From UBA11606 sp049437325 (GTDB lineage: Bacteria; Actinomycetota; Acidimicrobiia; Acidimicrobiales; Aldehydirespiratoraceae), in the NCBI GenBank assembly GCA_049437325.1, contig JBMTIM010000016.1:1-53065 (forward strand): DNA of 53,065 nt. Reading direction: 5' to 3'. The notes beneath the pieces are model-generated. The model was not told the DNA's origin. It made no database searches and worked only from the letters and a program-made list of their open reading frames with translations. Each line of letters opens with the position of its first letter. Within the stretch, counting starts at the first letter, position 1. A program made the position numbers and the translations under genes. Positions 1 to 7,564 of this stretch are shown here, one piece after another.

Positions 1-54
1 ACCCGTGTTACCGGCGTGAAAGGCCGGCGTCCTAGGCCGCTGGACGAATGGGGC
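1..54 (-). tRNA. tRNA-Glu (UUC), 3' part outside the window
   Basis: On the minus strand the first 54 bases form the 5' two thirds of a tRNA. The acceptor 5' strand is GCCCCAT (54-48). A D arm follows, then an anticodon stem CCGGC/GCCGG (27-23 and 15-11) closing the loop CTTTCAC (22-16), with anticodon TTC at 20-18. The text then runs into AACACGGGT, the start of the T arm. The T loop and acceptor 3' strand lie beyond the window edge, so the gene cannot be judged complete. Confidence 0.9.
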
Positions 55-142
55 CCGCAACCAGCCGAAGCTGGCGGCGTCTGCGTCGGCGAACCGAACG
101 ACAGGCAGTGTAGGGGGTCGTAGCAGCTACCGTCGCCCTGAC

Positions 143-790
143 ATGACGCACTCGCCGAGGCTTTTGATCGCTGGTTTCGTCGGCTACCTGTTCGGCAATC
201 TGCCGTCGGCGGGCATCGTTGCCCGCCTGGCCGGCGGTGGTCACGACCTCACCATGGAGGGGACGGGCAATCCAGGTGCGATGAACGCTGCGACCGTGCT
301 CGGGGCGAAATGGGGGGCAGCAGTCTCGGCCGCTGACATCGCAAAGGGCGCAGCTGCTGCTGCTGCCGGTCGCCGGGTTGCCGGCTCTGATGGCGCCAAT
401 GTGGCGGCCACGGCTGCAGTGATCGGGCACTGTCACCCGATCGGCCGCCGGGGCGGCAAGGGTGTCGCAACGAGCGTGGGCCAAGTGATCGGGACCGTTC
501 CCGCCTACCTTCCCCTCGATGCGGCTGTCGCCTTCGGCACGGCGAAGCTTCCATGGTTCCGCAGTCGTACTCGTGCCGGCACGCATGCAGGCAGTGCCGT
601 GTGGGTCGTGGTCACTACGTTGTGGTGGCGCCGACGCTGGCCCAACCCAGGAGGGGGAGAACCCACGTGGCTGCTGCCGGTCGGCGCAGCCGTCAGCTCG
701 GCGGTCATCGCCGGCCGCTTTCGGGCCGAAGCCGCTCGAGTCGCAGCGTTCACCGAGACCGCTGGCTCCGTTGACGAGGTCGCCAGATGA
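143..790 (+). CDS. plsY: Glycerol-3-phosphate acyltransferase PlsY
   Basis: This 215-residue polytopic membrane protein would transfer an acyl group from acyl-phosphate to glycerol-3-phosphate, the first step of phospholipid synthesis at the cytoplasmic membrane. The PlsY signatures are present: GTGNPGAMN at residues 40-48 and the HxxPxxxxxGGKGVAT block at about 97-110. Hydrophobic segments occur at the N-terminus, around 50-95 and near the C-terminus. The last 60 residues (a Trp/Arg-rich loop) are less typical. A TACCGT box at 128-133 lies 9 bases before the ATG. The gene overlaps the next one by 4 bases (ATGA), so the two are probably co-translated; the neighbour is a fatty-acid-binding protein of the same pathway. 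Confidence 0.85.
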   Translation: MTHSPRLLIAGFVGYLFGNLPSAGIVARLAGGGHDLTMEGTGNPGAMNAATVLGAKWGAAVSAADIAKGAAAAAAGRRVAGSDGANVAATAAVIGHCHPIGRRGGKGVATSVGQVIGTVPAYLPLDAAVAFGTAKLPWFRSRTRAGTHAGSAVWVVVTTLWWRRRWPNPGGGEPTWLLPVGAAVSSAVIAGRFRAEAARVAAFTETAGSVDEVAR

Positions 791-1623
791 TCGGTCTCGT
801 CACCGACTCCGCCAGCCAGATCCCGCCGGAGCTGGTGGAGCGGCTCGGGGTCCATGTCGTGCCGGTCGTGGTCACGATCGACGGGACCCCGTACCGCGAA
901 GGGCTCGACCTGACCGCTGCCGACTTCTGGGCCCGGATCGATGGTGGCGAACTTCCCGCCATCGCAACGTCGCAGCCGAGTCCGGGGGAGATCGCAGCCG
1001 TCTACGAGGCGGTCGTGGCCGACGGGGCAACCGCGATCGTTTCGGTTCACGTCGGTGCGGATGTTTCCGGAACCGTCAATGCGGCGACGCTTGCCTCGGA
1101 ACTTGTCGAGGTGCCCGTACACGTGGTCGACAGCGGCACGGCATCATTTGGTGTCACGGCGTGTCTGTGGCGGGCCGCCGATTCGATCGCTGCCGGCTCG
1201 ACCCCGGCGCAAGCGGCGCACGCAGCAGCAGCGGTCGCCCCAGCGATCGGCACATCGTTCATTCTGCAGGGTCTCGAGTTCGCCAGAGCGGGGGGGCGGT
1301 TCGACCACACCTTGCCCGGCGACGCCGATGACGTCGTCGTTCTGGCCGGCTACGGCACCGCACTCGAGATCGTGGGGTCGGCCCGCGACGCCGATGCTCT
1401 TTGCGATCTGATCGTGGCCCCGTTCACCGCCGAAGGGCGCCCCGTCCGAGTCGGGGTCGGACTCGCCGATGACTCCACGCTCGAGCTCACCGAGATGATC
1501 GAGCATCGCCTGCGGACCCACGAACTCGTCACCGAGCTTGTTCGGTACCGAGTCGGCCCGTCGATCGCAGCCCACACTGGACCGGGTACCGCTGGCGGGT
1601 TCTGGTGGCCCGCCGACGCGTGA
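787..1623 (+). CDS. DegV family fatty-acid-binding protein (FakB-like)
   Basis: This 278-residue protein starts with the DegV signature VTDSASQIP and keeps the family layout of an N-terminal EDD fold with a lipid-binding second half (GTSFILQGLEFARAGGRF region). In the known FakAB system such proteins hold a fatty acid while FakA phosphorylates it, giving acyl-phosphate that PlsX/PlsY can use. The overlap with plsY therefore makes functional sense, although no fakA is seen here. It ends 1 base before the convergent DUF2017 gene. Family membership is clear; the role as FakB is an inference from context. Confidence 0.85.
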   Translation: MIGLVTDSASQIPPELVERLGVHVVPVVVTIDGTPYREGLDLTAADFWARIDGGELPAIATSQPSPGEIAAVYEAVVADGATAIVSVHVGADVSGTVNAATLASELVEVPVHVVDSGTASFGVTACLWRAADSIAAGSTPAQAAHAAAAVAPAIGTSFILQGLEFARAGGRFDHTLPGDADDVVVLAGYGTALEIVGSARDADALCDLIVAPFTAEGRPVRVGVGLADDSTLELTEMIEHRLRTHELVTELVRYRVGPSIAAHTGPGTAGGFWWPADA

Positions 1624-1624
1624 C

Positions 1625-2122
1625 TCAGTGCTCGCCCCTGGCCAGACCCTTCGCGGCGGCCGCAACGAGTTGCTCGAGCAACCACCCGAGCCACTCGTAG
1701 AGGGCGAAGACCCCGACGCGATCGTCGGTGTCGGGAAGATCCTGAAGTGCGTCGTGCCCGACGAGATCGACATCGAGACGTTCGCCCAACACCAGTCGCA
1801 GAGCGTTCAGGCTGTGCAACCAAGCCGAGATGCCCTCATCGTCGAGCGCCGTCCCCCCGACGCCCGCCTCGACGGTCTCGATCGCTTCGAGTCTCGACCG
1901 CAGCAGGTCGTTGTCCACCATCTCTCGATAGGCAGTCTCAGCCTCGTCGTCGTCGGGTCGCGCCGTCGGCCGCAGGCGCCGCAGCACCGGGTCGGTCTCG
2001 CCCATGACGAGCTCGCGCAACTGCACGAGCACGTGAGCCAGAATCTGCTGTTCGTCGTCGGGAAGGTCGACGATCACCTGATCGCCTTTCCATCTGAAAC
2101 GGGGTCGGAAGCTGGCAGGCAC
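1625..2122 (-). CDS. DUF2017 family protein
   Basis: This 165-residue soluble, Asp/Glu/Leu-rich protein starts at GTG (2122). It matches the DUF2017 family, which in actinobacteria is usually encoded directly downstream of clpS, as here. No catalytic motif is visible; the sequence is mostly predicted helix (ILAHVLVQLRELV near residues 27-39, LYEWLGWLLEQLVAAA near the end). The function is unknown. The gap to clpS is 108 bases and is filled by a tandem repeat. An AGGA about 10 bases before the GTG, in the degenerate fourth repeat copy, is the only ribosome-binding candidate. Confidence 0.75.
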   Translation of the reverse strand: MPASFRPRFRWKGDQVIVDLPDDEQQILAHVLVQLRELVMGETDPVLRRLRPTARPDDDEAETAYREMVDNDLLRSRLEAIETVEAGVGGTALDDEGISAWLHSLNALRLVLGERLDVDLVGHDALQDLPDTDDRVGVFALYEWLGWLLEQLVAAAAKGLARGEH

Positions 2123-2133
2123 GGCTCAGCGAT

Positions 2134-2245
2134 CCTGCTCGGTGGCTTGGGTCGCAGGCCTCACGAGTCCTGCTCGGTGGCTTGGGTCGCAGGCCTCACG
2201 AGTCCTGCTCGGTGGCTTGGGTCGCAGGCCTCACGAGTCCTGCTC
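2134..2245. repeat. 35-bp tandem repeat, three full copies plus a partial
   Basis: Three identical 35-bp units lie at 2134-2168, 2169-2203 and 2204-2238, followed by a 7-base stub (2239-2245). Read on the minus strand, the first unit in the direction of transcription contains the end of clpS (GAGCAGGACTCGTGA, including the stop codon) plus 20 bases of spacer. A diverged fourth start (GAGCAGGATCGCTGA) precedes the DUF2017 GTG. The array is therefore a tandem duplication of the clpS-DUF2017 junction. Perfect identity points to recent expansion. Confidence 0.95.
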
Positions 2246-2518
2246 CATGGTCGCCCAGAGGCCGTGTTCGTGCAGACGGAACACATCGAGCTCTGCCTTC
2301 TCACGATTGCCCGTGGCCACCACGGAACGTCCCTCGACGTGAACTTCCAACATCAGACGGTTCGCCTTCTTCTCCGAATACCCGAACACCTTCCGGAACA
2401 CGAACGTCACGTACGACATCAGGTTGATCGGATCGTCCCACACGATCACCTTCCAGGGATGATCGAGCGCAGTCGACTGATCGGAATCGATGTCGGGGGT
2501 GGCGATCGGTGCGGTCAT
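2231..2518 (-). CDS. clpS: ATP-dependent Clp protease adaptor ClpS
   Basis: This 95-residue protein matches the ClpS core: WKVIVWDDPINLMSYVTFVF followed by the KANRLMLEVHVEGRSVV region. ClpS binds N-degron substrates and hands them to the ClpA/ClpC unfoldase; the DDPxN and MLEVH segments form the amino-terminal residue pocket. The start ATG (2516-2518) overlaps the ctaA stop by 4 bases, so it is likely coupled to ctaA. The last five codons and the stop lie inside the 35-bp repeat, so repeat changes would alter the transcript after the stop but not the protein. Confidence 0.93.
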   Translation of the reverse strand: MTAPIATPDIDSDQSTALDHPWKVIVWDDPINLMSYVTFVFRKVFGYSEKKANRLMLEVHVEGRSVVATGNREKAELDVFRLHEHGLWATMEQDS

Positions 2519-3405
2519 GTTCGAACCATCTCACGTTCGGCAGGGACCGGTTGCTCGGTGTGCCACGCAAGCCGAACGACCTGGATCCATGTCAGCGATG
2601 CAAGGGTGATGTGAACCCCGACGAGCAACACCGGCACACCGGTGAAGTACTGCCAGTAGCCAACTGCCCCCTGAACGACGAGCAGGCTCATGACCCGCAT
2701 TGCGTCCTCGCGACGTTCGAACGCGGCGTCGCAATGGGCCCGCCGGATGGTCCACAGCACCAGGGCGAGCACGATGATGGCGATGACCGAATGCACCCGC
2801 GTGACCTCTCGAACGAGGAACGGCAGTCGTGCTGCGACCTCGGGTTCGTCGCTGCCGGAATGGGGACCGGAGCCGGTGACGATGGTGCCGGTCACCAACA
2901 GCACCGCAACCGAGGCGAACACGAGCCGCGTCCAGATCGTCAGCTGCGGAGGTGGCCCGGCCCATGGCTCGTCGTGCTTCGCTTTTTCGAGCAGTACGAC
3001 GGCATTCCACAGCAACACCATCGAGAGCAGGAAGTGTCCCATCGTGAACCGCGGGTCGAGTTCGGTCTTGACGAGCAACGCACCAAGGATCACCTGTGCG
3101 ACCACCCCAGCGACAAGGCCGAGCGACCACCGAACGAGGTCGCGGCGTTTCGGGACCCGGCGCAAGGAACCGAGGACAGCGAGGATGACCGCTGCGGCGA
3201 CCACGCCGGTGACGAGCCGGTTCACGAACTCGATCATGGCGTGGTACTCGAGCGAGGCGACGAACTGGTCTTCCTCGCAGTTCGGCCAATCGCTGCAGCC
3301 GAGGCCCGACCCGGTGAGCCGAACCGATGCGCCAGTGATCACGATCGCGGTCAACGACCAGAGCGCCCACCGGGCGAACTGCACGAACCGTTCGGACGAG
3401 ATCAC
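2515..3405 (-). CDS. ctaA: Heme A synthase (CtaA/COX15 family)
   Basis: This 296-residue protein has eight probable membrane helices and converts heme O to heme A for the aa3 oxidase encoded next door. It carries the GSGLGCSDWPNC loop (residues 32-43, with a Cys pair) and the expected heme-binding His residues in helices (EYHAMIEFVNR at about 53-63, MGHFLLSM, RVHSVIAI, HITLASLTW). It starts with GTG at 3405, 6 bases after a TAACGT box on the minus strand (3417-3412), so the transcript is probably leaderless. It is divergent from ctaB and is followed by clpS and DUF2017. Confidence 0.93.
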   Translation of the reverse strand: MISSERFVQFARWALWSLTAIVITGASVRLTGSGLGCSDWPNCEEDQFVASLEYHAMIEFVNRLVTGVVAAAVILAVLGSLRRVPKRRDLVRWSLGLVAGVVAQVILGALLVKTELDPRFTMGHFLLSMVLLWNAVVLLEKAKHDEPWAGPPPQLTIWTRLVFASVAVLLVTGTIVTGSGPHSGSDEPEVAARLPFLVREVTRVHSVIAIIVLALVLWTIRRAHCDAAFERREDAMRVMSLLVVQGAVGYWQYFTGVPVLLVGVHITLASLTWIQVVRLAWHTEQPVPAEREMVRT

Positions 3406-3461
3406 CCCACGACGTTACGTCCGCGTGGTCGGTCTTGGCGTGTCGGACGTAGCCTGAGACG
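3406..3461. promoter_or_regulatory. Divergent ctaA/ctaB promoter region
   Basis: The 56 bases between the two GTG start codons hold one -10-like box for each gene: TAACGT on the minus strand (3417-3412) for ctaA and TAGCCT on the plus strand (3450-3455) for ctaB. Each lies exactly 6 bases from its start codon, and neither gene has a Shine-Dalgarno sequence. Both heme-modifying enzymes are thus set up for leaderless transcription from a shared control region. Clear -35 boxes were not recognised. Confidence 0.6.
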
Positions 3462-4358
3462 GTGAGCGCCCCGACCGAGACCCGCCCCCGCCCGCGCGTC
3501 CTTGCATTCGTGGCGCTCATGAAACTGCGCATCGTCGAACTGCTGCTCGTCACCACAGTGCCGACGATGATCATCGCCGACAACGGCGTTCCGTCGCTGT
3601 GGCTCATCACCGCCACGGTGCTCGGCGGAACGCTCGCCGCCGGGGGTGCGCATGCGTTCAACATGTACATCGATCGCGACATCGACAAACTGATGGAACG
3701 AACGAAGGGACGCCCACTCGTCACCGGGGAGGTGTCGCCGCGTGAAGCCCTCGTCTTTGCGTTCGTGATCGAGATCGGCGCGTTCGTGTGGCTGTGGCTC
3801 ACCGTCAACCTCCTGTCGGCCTGCCTCGCGGTGAGCGCCACGCTCTTCTACGTCTTCGTCTACAGCTTGTGGCTCAAGCGAAACTCCACGAGCAACATCG
3901 TGATCGGCGGCGCAGCGGGAGCCGTGCCGGTACTGGTGGGATGGGCGGCGGTCACCAACGAGCTGGCGTGGCCACCGGTGGTGCTGTTCGCCATCATCTT
4001 CTACTGGACGCCGCCTCACTTCTGGGCGCTTGCGATCCGATACCGGGACGACTATCAGGCCGCCGAGGTCCCGATGCTCCCCGCCGTGGCATCGCTGCAG
4101 ACCACCGCAACCCGCATCGTCGTCTACACCGTCCTGTTGTGGGGACTCACGCTGCTGTTCGCTCCGGTTGCCGACATGGGTCCGATCTATGTGGGTTCGG
4201 CGCTCGTTCTCGGCGCCGTGTTCCTTGCCCTCGCCGAACGGGTGCGGCGAAACCCCGACCCGAAGACGGCGATGACACTGTTCGGTTGGTCGATCACCTA
4301 CGTCACCTTGTTGTTCGGCGCCATGGCTGTCGACGAGGTCGTCCGACACGGGTTCTGA
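3462..4358 (+). CDS. ctaB: Heme O synthase (protoheme IX farnesyltransferase)
   Basis: This 298-residue UbiA-family membrane prenyltransferase adds a farnesyl group to protoheme to give heme O, the substrate of CtaA. The first Asp-rich motif is NMYIDRDIDKLMERT followed by KGRPLVTGEVSP; the second region contains WTPPHFWALAIRYRDDY followed by the PMLP loop. About nine hydrophobic helices are visible. The length is normal for the family. It starts at GTG with a -10-like box 6 bases upstream. The oxidase operon follows 200 bases downstream on the same strand. Confidence 0.95.
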   Translation: MSAPTETRPRPRVLAFVALMKLRIVELLLVTTVPTMIIADNGVPSLWLITATVLGGTLAAGGAHAFNMYIDRDIDKLMERTKGRPLVTGEVSPREALVFAFVIEIGAFVWLWLTVNLLSACLAVSATLFYVFVYSLWLKRNSTSNIVIGGAAGAVPVLVGWAAVTNELAWPPVVLFAIIFYWTPPHFWALAIRYRDDYQAAEVPMLPAVASLQTTATRIVVYTVLLWGLTLLFAPVADMGPIYVGSALVLGAVFLALAERVRRNPDPKTAMTLFGWSITYVTLLFGAMAVDEVVRHGF

Positions 4359-4454
4359 TCGACCCACCGAGGCCTGTTCCGACGGGTACCGGTCTGCGAA
4401 AAACAGTGCCGTAAATCCTGCCGCCCGGTTTCCGTTCAACCCGTTTCAGACCTG

Positions 4455-4555
4455 TAGGCTCTCCTCTGGTGCGCGTCCGCTGCCTTCGGGTGCCCACCAT
4501 TGGTTTTCGGCTCCGGAGAACGGTCTCCGGCGGCTGTCGGAGGATCTCACGAACG
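4455..4555 (+). promoter_or_regulatory. Oxidase operon promoter and leader with hairpin
   Basis: The 197-base gap after ctaB contains a TAGGCT box (4455-4460). Transcription from it would begin near 4467. A GTG at 4469 sits 8 bases after the box and would add 29 Arg-rich residues in frame. However, the ATG at 4556 has a good Shine-Dalgarno sequence (GGAGGA, 4539-4544, 11 bases before it) and is preferred. Between them is a perfect hairpin, CCGGAGA / TCTCCGG (4513-4519 and 4524-4530) with a 4-base loop, just upstream of the Shine-Dalgarno site. A role in control of the operon is possible but unproven. Confidence 0.5.
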
Positions 4556-6175
4556 ATGACGATGACCGAGTCACCGCCCAGCGAGGCGGCCGAGTCGACG
4601 GAACCTGAGGCTGCGGTGCCCGGAACCGGCTTGTACGACGCGCTGACAACGAGTGACCACAAGGCCATCGGCCGCATCTGGCTGCGGGTCGGCCTGTTGT
4701 TGCTCACCGGTGTCGCCGTGCTCGGCGTGCCGGTTGCGCTCGAAGCGACCAGCGCAGACAGCGTCGATGTCTTCGGTGGTGCAAACGCCGCCTGGCAGAT
4801 GAATGGCCTCTACAACGTCGCCCTCGTGTTGCTCGTCGTTCCCGCGCTCACCATCGGACTCGCCACGATCGTGGTGCCGATGCAAGTCGGGTCGTCCAAC
4901 ATCGCCTTTCCCCGCGCCGCTGCCGCTGCCGCCTGGGGGTTCGTGGTCGGTGCCGCGATCATGATCGTGTCGGTGTTCGCCGGCGGCGGCTGGGGGGCAC
5001 TCGACGGCGTGCGTGGCGAGGAAGCCGACGCCATCGAGTTGACGCTGCTGGGCATGGGAATGGTTGCTGCGTCGATCCTGCTCGCCTGCATCTGCCTCGC
5101 CACCACGGTCGTCTCGCTCCGCACCCCAGGGATGGGGCTCATGAAGACGCCGCTGTTTGCGTGGTCGATTCTCGTCAGCGCAAGCGTCTGGATCCTCACC
5201 TTGCCGGTGTTGATCGCCAACCTGATCATCATCGTCGTCGACCTTCGTGGTGGCCCACTGGTATTCGGCAACCCCGAGGCCAGCACGATGATCTACGACC
5301 AGGTTCACTGGATCCTCGAGCAGCCGGCCGTGTTCGTGCTGGGTATTCCGGTGCTCGGGATCATCGGCTCGGTCGTCCCGGTCGTTGCCGGAACTCGTCA
5401 CGTCGCCCATGCCGGACTCATGGCCGCCATCGGCGCCGCTGGTCTGCTCGCCGTGGGCGGATGGAGCCAGCCAGCGTTCTCGGATCAGCGTGACGAGCTG
5501 CTGTTCGTCGCATTCGGACTGCTCGCCGTCGTGCCAGTCCTTGCGTCGCTCGGCCTCAACTCCCTGACGCTGGCCAAGGCGGGTGTTCCTGCCGGGCTGC
5601 CACCGGCGCAGTTGCTCGGTGCGCTCGGTGCCGGTCTGCTGCTGCTTCTCGCCACCGGTGCAGGGGCGCTGCGGGTGATCGCTCCGCTCGACCTGATCGG
5701 CACCGATGCCGATGCCGCAGTCGGCCGACTCGTGGCGTTTGCGGCACTTGTGGGCCTGGCGGCCGGTATGTGGTTCTGGGCCTCGAAGATCGGTGGCCAC
5801 GCCCTTTCCAACGCCGCAGGGCTCGGGGTCGTGCTCGACTTCATCGGTGCCGGCGTGCTGATGGGCGCCGCGCACCTGCTGATCGGGTTCGACTTCGACA
5901 GTGGGCTGAACGAGACCATGGCCTGGATCGTGTTCGTCGGCGCCATCCTCGCCGTGCTCGGTGCGGTCGGTGTGGTCGCCTCCGTCGTCTCGGCCCGGCG
6001 CAGCGGCACCGATCCCGGCGACGACCCGTGGCACGGTCACACCCTCGAGTGGGCAACGTCAACCCCGGTTCCACCAGGAAATTTCGTCGGTGCACTGGCC
6101 CGTGTCACCTCCGAGGCACCGCTGCTCGACGCCGCCGAACAAGGCAGCAGCGACGAGGAAGGAGCGTCCTCGTGA
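4556..6175 (+). CDS. Degenerate cytochrome oxidase subunit I-like protein without metal ligands
   Basis: This 539-residue polytopic protein aligns along its length with CtaD encoded 4 kb downstream: TTSDHKAIG matches STVDHKKIG, RTPGMGLMKTP matches RAPGMDLMRMP, and the tail DDPWHGHTLEW matches PDPWDARSLEW. Every ligand position has changed. The helix-II heme His is Asn83 (QMNG for TMHG). The CuB His is Gln256 and its cross-linked Tyr is Phe260 (EQPAVF for GHPEVY). The His-His pair is Gln305-Pro306. The HFH heme ligands are Ala388 and Gly390. It cannot bind heme a, heme a3 or CuB in the usual way, yet the frame is intact and it heads the operon. It may be a structural or assembly subunit (inference). 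Start chosen by the GGAGGA site and the MTMT start shared with CtaD. Confidence 0.85.
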   Translation: MTMTESPPSEAAESTEPEAAVPGTGLYDALTTSDHKAIGRIWLRVGLLLLTGVAVLGVPVALEATSADSVDVFGGANAAWQMNGLYNVALVLLVVPALTIGLATIVVPMQVGSSNIAFPRAAAAAAWGFVVGAAIMIVSVFAGGGWGALDGVRGEEADAIELTLLGMGMVAASILLACICLATTVVSLRTPGMGLMKTPLFAWSILVSASVWILTLPVLIANLIIIVVDLRGGPLVFGNPEASTMIYDQVHWILEQPAVFVLGIPVLGIIGSVVPVVAGTRHVAHAGLMAAIGAAGLLAVGGWSQPAFSDQRDELLFVAFGLLAVVPVLASLGLNSLTLAKAGVPAGLPPAQLLGALGAGLLLLLATGAGALRVIAPLDLIGTDADAAVGRLVAFAALVGLAAGMWFWASKIGGHALSNAAGLGVVLDFIGAGVLMGAAHLLIGFDFDSGLNETMAWIVFVGAILAVLGAVGVVASVVSARRSGTDPGDDPWHGHTLEWATSTPVPPGNFVGALARVTSEAPLLDAAEQGSSDEEGASS

Positions 6176-6759
6176 CCGCTACCGCCCGCCTTCCATCACC
6201 CGAACTTCGGCGTCCGCGCACCGTCCTCGTCGGGACCTTGTTCGCGTCTGCCGCCGCTGCGATGGTCTACTTCGGTGTCCTCGCCCTCTACGTGTCCCGC
6301 CGGGCCGAGGCGCGCGCCCTCGGTGTCGAGTGGTTCCCCGAGGGTGTCGTCGAACTCGGACCTTCCGGATGGATCTTCTGGACACTGATCATGTCGTCCT
6401 TCACCGTCCAATGGGCGGTGCAAGCCATCCAGAACGAAGACAGACCGAACGCCTATGTGGCGCTCGGTCTGACGATGCTGTTCGGTGCTGCCGTCTTCAA
6501 TCAGATGTGGTTCATCCTGAACGACACCGGCTTTTCGCTCGACGCATCGGAAGCCCAGTTCCTCTTCTTCGTCCTCAACGGAACGTTCATTGCGTTCCTG
6601 ATTCTCGCTATGGCGTTCCTTTTGCTGACCGTCCTGCGAGCAATGTTCGGCCAGTACAGCCCCCGCCAGAACGACGGCGTCCCAGCCGCTGCAATGTTCT
6701 GGCACACGGTGGCGACCATGTACTGGATCACCTGGATTGCCGTCTACGTCACGAAGTAG
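6172..6759 (+). CDS. Diverged cytochrome oxidase subunit III-like protein
   Basis: This 195-residue protein with about five membrane helices is related to subunit III. RTVLVGTLFASAAAAMVYFG corresponds to the first helix of CtaE, and MFWHTVATMYWITWIAVYV to YWHFVDIVWIFIFTVIYL at the end. The conserved acidic residue of subunit III (TEC in CtaE) is replaced by Ala, and HGVH is replaced by NGTF. It starts at GTG, overlapping the stop of the subunit I-like gene by 4 bases, with GAAGGAG 7 bases upstream. The two diverged proteins are therefore a translationally coupled pair, which suggests that they form a subcomplex. Assignment rests on pattern similarity and position. Confidence 0.7.
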   Translation: MTATARLPSPELRRPRTVLVGTLFASAAAAMVYFGVLALYVSRRAEARALGVEWFPEGVVELGPSGWIFWTLIMSSFTVQWAVQAIQNEDRPNAYVALGLTMLFGAAVFNQMWFILNDTGFSLDASEAQFLFFVLNGTFIAFLILAMAFLLLTVLRAMFGQYSPRQNDGVPAAAMFWHTVATMYWITWIAVYVTK

Positions 6760-6766
6760 GGGTCAG

Positions 6767-7564
6767 ATGTTCACCACGGGATTCAAATTCTATTTCGGTC
6801 TCGCTGCCGCTCTCGTTCTGAGTGCGGTGATCTACGGCTACGCCACCGGTGGCGAGCACGTCGGCCCCATCACCTGGGGATGGAAGGGCGGTGTCGGCGA
6901 GCACATCGGGTACACGATGTTGATGGCAAGTGGCGTCGTCGCATCGGCCATCTCGTTCGTGATCGTCGCCTTCCGAGACGCCGACCCGTCCGCCCAAGCG
7001 CACTACCTCGGTGTCGACGAGATCGTCCCGACTGCCACGGTCACCGGCAGTTACTGGCCGGTCGTCGGCGCCTTCGGGGCTGGGATCGGACTGCTGGGCC
7101 TGGTGCTCACACCGGTCCTCTTCGTCGGTGGCATCGTCATCTGTTCGCTCGCTGCGATCGAGTGGATGATGGACGCCTGGGCAGACCGGGCCACCGGTGA
7201 CGCCGAGGCCAACGCTGCCTTGCGCGATCGGGTGATGGCGCCCTTCGAGATCCCGGTGGCCGGAACGCTTGCCGTTGGCGTGATCGTTCTGGCCGGATCC
7301 CGGATCTTCTTGAACGCCTCGAAGAACGGGGCGGTGTTCTGGGCCGGCCTGATCGCCGTCGTCATCTTCGGTATCGGTGTCCTGTATGCCGCCAAGCCGA
7401 AGATGAACCGCAACATCATCGCCGGCCTCGTGCTGACCTGTGGCCTGGCCGTGATCGCCGGCGGCGTCGTGGCCGGCGTCGACGGTGAACGCGAGTTCCA
7501 CCCCCACGAGCCCCATGGTGAGGACCACGGGGACGATTATGCAGAGGACGACCACAGTGAGTGA
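6767..7564 (+). CDS. Membrane protein, CtaF-like N-terminal half with His/Asp-rich tail
   Basis: This 265-residue protein has about seven hydrophobic segments. Its first 135 residues resemble the actinobacterial oxidase subunit IV (CtaF): two helices (FYFGLAAALVLSAVIYGYAT and a second near 45-65), an acidic linker, then GSYWPVVGAFGAGIGLLGLV and a helix ending in EWMMDAW. The second half adds three more helices not expected in CtaF and ends in a tail rich in His, Asp and Glu (HPHEPHGEDHGDDY). It sits between the subunit III-like gene and ctaC and overlaps ctaC by 8 bases. A link to the oxidase is strongly supported by position; the exact role is unknown. Confidence 0.55.
   Translation: MFTTGFKFYFGLAAALVLSAVIYGYATGGEHVGPITWGWKGGVGEHIGYTMLMASGVVASAISFVIVAFRDADPSAQAHYLGVDEIVPTATVTGSYWPVVGAFGAGIGLLGLVLTPVLFVGGIVICSLAAIEWMMDAWADRATGDAEANAALRDRVMAPFEIPVAGTLAVGVIVLAGSRIFLNASKNGAVFWAGLIAVVIFGIGVLYAAKPKMNRNIIAGLVLTCGLAVIAGGVVAGVDGEREFHPHEPHGEDHGDDYAEDDHSE

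Noticed and set aside
2134..2245. CRISPR array
   Set aside because: The units are directly adjacent with no spacers and overlap the end of clpS; no cas gene is present.
1538..2614. Long plus-strand open frame (358 codons) across DUF2017 and clpS
   Set aside because: It is antisense to two recognised genes and shows no family pattern; long opposite-strand frames are common in GC-rich genes.
4571..6040. Minus-strand open frame (489 codons) opposite the subunit I-like gene
   Set aside because: Composition is the His/Asp/Arg-rich type expected from reading membrane-protein codons backwards; no motif.
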